DNA of 64,000 bases, from contig NC_089981.1 in assembly GCF_036417845.1 (NCBI RefSeq), positions 83,369,268 to 83,433,267 on the forward strand. The letters run 5' to 3'. This DNA is from Apteryx mantelli. Lineage: Eukaryota; Chordata; Aves; Apterygiformes; Apterygidae. Both the position numbers and the translations under genes were made by a program. Positions 63,600-64,000 of this stretch are shown piece after piece; position 1 is the first letter of the stretch; the number at the start of each line of letters is the position of its first letter. Under the pieces are notes generated by a model that was given only the letters and a program-made list of their open reading frames with translations, did not search any database and was not told where the DNA came from.

Positions 63600-63993
63600 T
63601 TAAGAACGAAATTCTAAAATATTTAGTGCACTGAAGTTCCCTCTAGGTAGTCATCTTCAAGTACATAAAAAGTTTCTATAGAGGAAAAGAATAGCCTGAT
63701 TCCTGTGTCTATGCAGACAGAGCCAAAACTAATGGACTCATCAAGGAAATGTACAGTTATATAGTTTCTCCTAAAATATAACAGCAAGGACAACGAAGGG
63801 CTACAACAGACTGCGCGGGGAGACCACAGAGTCTCCATCTTAGGAGGTCCTTAAGAACAGGTTAGACAAGTATCTGTCAGGAATGACTTAAGTATCAGTG
63901 ATCCTGCCTCTGAGGAAGGGGAAGGACTGGATGACCTCTCGAAACCCCTTCCAGCCCTATGATTATTCGATTCCACAAACACCCACTGCGATT
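63600..63993 (+). mobile_element. CR1 LINE 3' end, old subfamily
   Basis: The + strand carries the end of a CR1: TTAAGAACAGGTTAGACAAG, then TATCTGTCAGGAATGACTTA, then GATCCTGCCTCTGAGG, GGACTGGATGACCTCTC, CCTTCCAGCCCTATGATT and a degenerate tail ATTCGATTC. These are hallmark CR1 3' UTR words of sauropsids. Upstream 63630-63820 also looks CR1-derived (..TAGGTAGTCATCTTCAAG.. and GCCTGATTCCTGTGTCTATG). Inserted antisense to MNAT1, 5'-truncated, with no open frame of note. Confidence 0.9.
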
Positions 63994-64000
63994 TTGGCAG

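Overview
This is vertebrate nuclear DNA, almost certainly from a bird. The window carries interspersed CR1 LINE copies, including one 0.95 kb copy (21088-22037) that closely resembles avian CR1 in its reverse-transcriptase tail and its 3' end, plus older decayed CR1 copies. The coding content is spliced vertebrate exons in long AT-rich introns. I see no prokaryotic genes, operons, CRISPR arrays or viral genomes.

Two genes can be identified from their exons. At the left edge (+ strand, 1-80) is the last coding segment of TRMT5, the tRNA guanine-37 N1-methyltransferase. It is followed by a 3' UTR with AATAAA signals. Running the opposite way, from about 4.03 kb to beyond the right edge (- strand), is MNAT1, which encodes MAT1, the assembly subunit of the CDK-activating kinase and of TFIIH. 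Its last two coding exons are present: exon 8 (CDS 4396-4516, with the 3' UTR to about 4030) and exon 7 (43447-43568). Both have canonical splice sites and compatible phases. The exon numbers assume the eight-exon layout of the human gene. The 38.9 kb between them is intron 7, and everything right of 43569 is the 3' part of intron 6. The tail-to-tail TRMT5/MNAT1 pair is the arrangement known from human 14q23, where the SIX6-SIX1-SIX4 cluster lies beyond the 5' end of MNAT1.

Layout: 1-352 TRMT5 end and proximal 3' UTR; 353-4029 intergenic or extended 3' UTR; 4030-4516 MNAT1 3' UTR and last exon; 4517-43446 intron 7; 43447-43568 exon 7; 43569-64000 intron 6. Intron 7 holds an internal CpG-island pair (7.56-8.46 kb) bordered by G-quadruplex-type runs, a second island (14.33-14.66 kb), a fold-back repeat (19.6 kb), a CR1 copy (21.1-22.0 kb) and several stretches that look like conserved non-coding elements. 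Intron 6 holds an old CR1 (about 46.1-46.4 kb), three CpG-rich patches (54.4-56.3 kb), a conserved-looking block with a tandem homeodomain-type motif (56.4-58.6 kb), a pyrimidine-rich tract (62.3-62.8 kb) and a CR1 3' end (63.6-64.0 kb).

No new protein system is visible. The interest lies in regulatory architecture: a housekeeping gene whose oversized introns probably carry regulatory DNA for the neighbouring SIX genes, and CpG islands deep inside the last intron that may be undescribed promoters. Conservation and promoter activity are inferences from sequence texture; no alignment was run.
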